Assembly: GCF_030580955.1 (NCBI RefSeq)
Contig: NZ_JAUQON010000011.1
Location: forward strand, 1 to 64,000
Direction: 5' to 3'
DNA from: Hymenobacter convexus
GTDB taxonomy: Bacteria; Bacteroidota; Bacteroidia; Cytophagales; Hymenobacteraceae
Length of the DNA stretch: 64,000 nucleotides
The translations under genes were made by a program, and so were the position numbers. Position 1 is the first letter of the stretch. Each line of letters begins with the position of its first letter. Below, one piece after another: positions 61,434 through 64,000 of this stretch. Below the pieces are notes generated by a model. That model searched no databases. It was not told the origin of the DNA and was given only the letters and a program-made list of their open reading frames with translations.

Positions 61434-61455
61434 GTAGGCTTGCCTAATACTTTTC
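61434..61455 (+). promoter_or_regulatory. Second MarR-type operator of fadE with possible promoter
   Basis: GTAGGCTTGCCTAA (61434-61447) repeats the palindrome 69 bases after the first. It is immediately followed by TACTTTTC (61448-61455), a near -7 element, 24 bases before the fadE ATG. Two operators give scope for cooperative binding. Confidence 0.62.
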
Positions 61456-61479
61456 AACTCCACACCCACCCCAATTGTC

Positions 61480-63270
61480 ATGGAAACCACGCAGCAAGCC
61501 AGCCTGAAGGGCGGCGAATTCATCATCAAGCCGACAGATGCCCAGAGCGTTTTCACGCCGGCTGATTTTAACGAAGAGCAAAACATGATGTACCAGACCT
61601 GTCTGGACTTCGTGCAAACGGAAGTGTCGCCGCTGCTTGAGCGCCTCGATAACCACGAGGAAGGCCTCATGCGCGGCCTGATGGAGAAAGCGGGCCAGCT
61701 AGGCCTGTTCGGCGTGAGCATTCCGGAGCAGTACGGCGGGCTGGACATGGACTTCCCCACGGCCCTGCGGGTGACCGAGGGCGTGGGCGGCGGCCACTCG
61801 TTTCCGGTGGCGTTTGCGGCGCACACAGGCATTGCGATGCTGCCCATTCTGTACTTCGGCAACGATGAACAGAAAGCTAAGTACCTGCCCGGTCTCACCG
61901 ATGGCAGCCTGATGGGTGCCTACTGCCTCACCGAGCCTGGTTCCGGTTCCGATGCCCTGGGTGCCAAAACCAAAGCCGTGCTCAACGCCGAAGGCACGCA
62001 CTACGTGCTGAACGGCCAGAAAATGTGGATTACCAACGCCGGCTTTGCCGATGTGTTCATCGTGTTTGCCCAGATTGACGGCGACAAGTTCACCGGCTTC
62101 ATTGTGGAGAAAAACACGCCCGGCCTGAGCCTCGGCAACGAGGAGCACAAGATGGGCATCAAGGGTTCTTCGACGCGGCAGGTGTTTTTGAGCGACGCGC
62201 AGGTGCCGAAGGAGAACGTGCTGGGCGAGATTGGCAAAGGCCACCTCATTGCCTTCAACGTGCTGAACATCGGCCGCATCAAGCTGGCCGCGGCCTGCTT
62301 GGGCGGGGCCAAAGGTGCTGCCAACCAAAGTATTAAGTACGCCAACGAGCGGGTGCAGTTCAAGCTGCCCATCAGCAAGTTTGGGGCTATTCGCTTCAAG
62401 CTGGCGCAGCAGGCCATCCGGATGTACGCCGTGGAATCGGCCATTTACCGCGCCGGCGACGACATCTACCGCATGGAGCAAAAGCTCATGGCCGAAGGCA
62501 AAGGCCCGAACGAAGCCCTGCTAGGCGCCGCCCGCGAGTTTGCCGTGGAGTGCGCCATTCTGAAAGTGGAAGGCTCGGAAGTGCTTGACTACGTGGTGGA
62601 TGAGGGCGTGCAGATTTACGGCGGCTACGGCTTCTCGGCCGACTACCCGATGGACCGCGCCTACCGGGATTCGCGCATCAACCGCATTTTCGAAGGCACC
62701 AACGAAATCAACCGCCTGCTGGCCGTTGACATGATTCTGAAGAAAGGCCTGAAAGGCGAAATCGACCTGATGGGCCCGGCCCAGGCCGTGCAGCAGGAGT
62801 TGATGAGCATCCCAAGCATGAGCCAGGACGAGGAAACCGGCCTGTTCAGCAAGGAGCTGAAAACCATCGCCAACCTGAAAAAGGCCATTCTGATGGTGGC
62901 CGGCTCGGCCGTGCAGAAGTTCACCGCCACGCTGGCCAAGGAGCAGGAGCTGCTGATGAATATCGCCGACATGGCCATCAAAACCTATATCGCTGAGAGC
63001 ACCCTGCTCCGCGTGGAGAAAGAAGCCGCCGCCAAAGGCGAAGAGGCGCTGTCGGCCCAGGCCGACATGGCCCGCGTGTATCTGGCCGACGCCGTGGACC
63101 TGGTGGAGAAAGCCGGCAAAGATGCCATCGGCAGCATGGCCGAAGGCGACGAGCAACGCCTGCTGCTCATGGGCCTCAAGCGCTTCACCAAAGCCGAACT
63201 GCTGAACGTGAAGGAGGCCCGCCGCCGCGTGGCCGCCAAGCTCATCGAAGCCAACGAGTACGTGTTCTAG
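61480..63270 (+). CDS. Acyl-CoA dehydrogenase (FadE-like)
   Basis: A 596-residue acyl-CoA dehydrogenase doing the first, FAD-dependent step of beta-oxidation. The N-terminal helical domain leads to AYCLTEPGSGSDALGAKTKAV and MWITNAGFADVFIVFAQ, the substrate and FAD contacts, and IKGSSTRQVFLSDAQVP. The YGGYGFSADYPMDRAYRDSRINRIFEGTNEINR block holds the catalytic Glu in IFEGTNE. A C-terminal extension of about 170 residues after it matches the long FadE form (about 594 residues in B. subtilis). It completes the fadN-fadA-fadE set and has two palindromic operators upstream. Confidence 0.94.
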   Translation: METTQQASLKGGEFIIKPTDAQSVFTPADFNEEQNMMYQTCLDFVQTEVSPLLERLDNHEEGLMRGLMEKAGQLGLFGVSIPEQYGGLDMDFPTALRVTEGVGGGHSFPVAFAAHTGIAMLPILYFGNDEQKAKYLPGLTDGSLMGAYCLTEPGSGSDALGAKTKAVLNAEGTHYVLNGQKMWITNAGFADVFIVFAQIDGDKFTGFIVEKNTPGLSLGNEEHKMGIKGSSTRQVFLSDAQVPKENVLGEIGKGHLIAFNVLNIGRIKLAAACLGGAKGAANQSIKYANERVQFKLPISKFGAIRFKLAQQAIRMYAVESAIYRAGDDIYRMEQKLMAEGKGPNEALLGAAREFAVECAILKVEGSEVLDYVVDEGVQIYGGYGFSADYPMDRAYRDSRINRIFEGTNEINRLLAVDMILKKGLKGEIDLMGPAQAVQQELMSIPSMSQDEETGLFSKELKTIANLKKAILMVAGSAVQKFTATLAKEQELLMNIADMAIKTYIAESTLLRVEKEAAAKGEEALSAQADMARVYLADAVDLVEKAGKDAIGSMAEGDEQRLLLMGLKRFTKAELLNVKEARRRVAAKLIEANEYVF

Positions 63271-63320
63271 CCCACGTATTTATCGGATTCGACAGATTGG
63301 TCGGATTTTGTAGATGAGTT

Positions 63321-63356
63321 AAAAAAGCCGCTCCTGAGTCCGGGGGCGGCTTTTTT
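63321..63356. terminator. Terminator after fadE
   Basis: AAAAAAGCCGC pairs with GCGGCTTTTTT around a C/G-containing loop. It ends the fad block and has T-runs on both strands. Confidence 0.8.
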
Positions 63357-63512
63357 CATTGTAGATATTGGCCGTATGGGGTTATATAGGAAAAGATATT
63401 TGCAGAAAAGTTAGGATGTGAAGAAGCCTTTCGCACCAATGGCTGGTCTGGAAGAAAAGCATGGAGCGGCCGCCCGGCTTCAACCATTCATCATTCTTTT
63501 CTTTCTGTGCTT

Positions 63513-64000
63513 ATGAAAACCTTTACCCTTTTCCTGGTCATGCTGGTGGCTGCGCTGGGCGGGCCCGCGCCCGCCGCCCACGCCCAAACCTGCGCTCCTC
63601 CGACCAACGTCGTCATCAGCAATGTGACGAATGCCAGCGCAGTGGTCAGCTTCACGCCTTCGGCAACGGCCATAAGCTACACGGTGCGCTTTTATTCCAT
63701 CGACAGCACGGCAGCGGGCATCACCAGCATCAATACCACCGCTTCGCCCGTGACGCTGACGGGATTGGTGGCGGGGCGTTTTCATCGGGTGTCGGTGATG
63801 AGCAATTGCGCGGGAGGCTTCACCACTTCCTCGCCCTGGGTAGGGCTCCAGACCACGGGCGGCGGTTCCAATCCTACGGGCTGCACGGCACCCACCAGCT
63901 TAGCCGTTTCGGGATTGACCACCACTACGGCTTCGCTTTCTTTCGCCTCCGCGAGCGGGGCGGCCAGCTACCGCGTGGTGTATTACGCGGTGGGCGACAG
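63513..64000 (+). CDS. Secreted fibronectin type III domain protein (partial, cut by window end)
   Basis: The first 162 codons of a longer gene. The signal peptide (1-25) ends at AHAQ. At least two fibronectin type III-like repeats follow, each opening with C and P (CAPPTNVVISNVTNASAVVSFT; CTAPTSLAVSGLTTTTASLSFA) and with a Y-V core (YTVRFYSI; YRVVYYAV). A Gly/Ser/Thr linker separates them. This layout is common in surface proteins exported by type IX secretion, whose sorting domain would lie beyond the window. The start ATG at 63513 follows 156 bp without genes after the terminator. Confidence 0.8.
   Translation, partial: MKTFTLFLVMLVAALGGPAPAAHAQTCAPPTNVVISNVTNASAVVSFTPSATAISYTVRFYSIDSTAAGITSINTTASPVTLTGLVAGRFHRVSVMSNCAGGFTTSSPWVGLQTTGGGSNPTGCTAPTSLAVSGLTTTTASLSFASASGAASYRVVYYAVGD

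Overview
The window reads as chromosome of a GC-rich member of the Bacteroidota, most likely Hymenobacter or a close relative in the Cytophagales. The evidence is a type IX secretion (T9SS) C-terminal sorting domain, two PorG-like outer-membrane proteins, an exosortase X / PID-CTERM pair, Bacteroidota-type promoters (TAnnTTTG at about -7), start codons without clear Shine-Dalgarno sequences, and the gene order NAD kinase - porG - uppS - bamA - ompH - ompH. I see no rRNA, tRNA, CRISPR array, prophage or insertion sequence. Gene content is dense and mostly chromosomal housekeeping, with several specialised metabolic islands.

Layout. 0.1-6 kb: a divergent arsenosugar-type island, with glycosyltransferase, epimerase, SDR and ArsS on the minus strand and a secreted DUF547 protein and ArsM on the plus strand. 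6.1-11.8 kb: a DUF6134 protein, then a minus-strand phenylacetyl-CoA catabolic run (paaE, paaA, paaB, paaC, paaD, 3-hydroxyacyl-CoA dehydrogenase). 12-13.4 kb: a compact exosortase X system consisting of the enzyme, its partner membrane protein and a 72-residue PID-CTERM substrate. 13.6-19.1 kb: a MoxR ATPase, a large T9SS cargo protein, MnmH and PdxJ. 19.2-32.9 kb: fourteen plus-strand genes including pabA/trpG, NAD kinase, two PorG-like proteins, UppS, BamA, two OmpH/Skp chaperones and an RluA-family enzyme; this is an envelope-biogenesis stretch. 32.9-40.3 kb: a minus-strand ExbB-ExbD-ExbD-TonB-TonB block followed by a small membrane protein, a PstS-like lipoprotein and a TPR protein. 40.4-54.5 kb: mazG, glmM, cysteine desulfurase, hemH, an AraC regulator, the GTPases Era and Der, murQ and a divergent ureohydrolase. 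54.7-63.3 kb: fatty-acid beta-oxidation (fadD, a MarR regulator, fadN-like, fadA, a yggL-like insert, fadE). The window ends inside a secreted fibronectin-type protein.

The most useful regulatory observation is a 14-bp palindrome, roughly (T/G)TA(G/T)GC-N2-GCCTAA, found in front of the marR gene and twice in front of fadE. At the marR site and the first fadE site it lies exactly 11 bp from a putative -7 element. This predicts an autoregulated MarR repressor controlling beta-oxidation.

The intergenic spaces carry at least three families of long inverted repeats. Family A arms begin GTCATGCTGAGC or a variant; family B arms contain GTAGCGYGGACT; one perfect 29-bp hairpin belongs to neither. Two short family-A derivatives look like working terminators, one of them inside the paa run. 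Nothing here is a clear wholly unknown machine. The exosortase mini-system, the extra sugar-tailoring enzymes of the arsenosugar island and the fad regulon are the best candidates for new biology.
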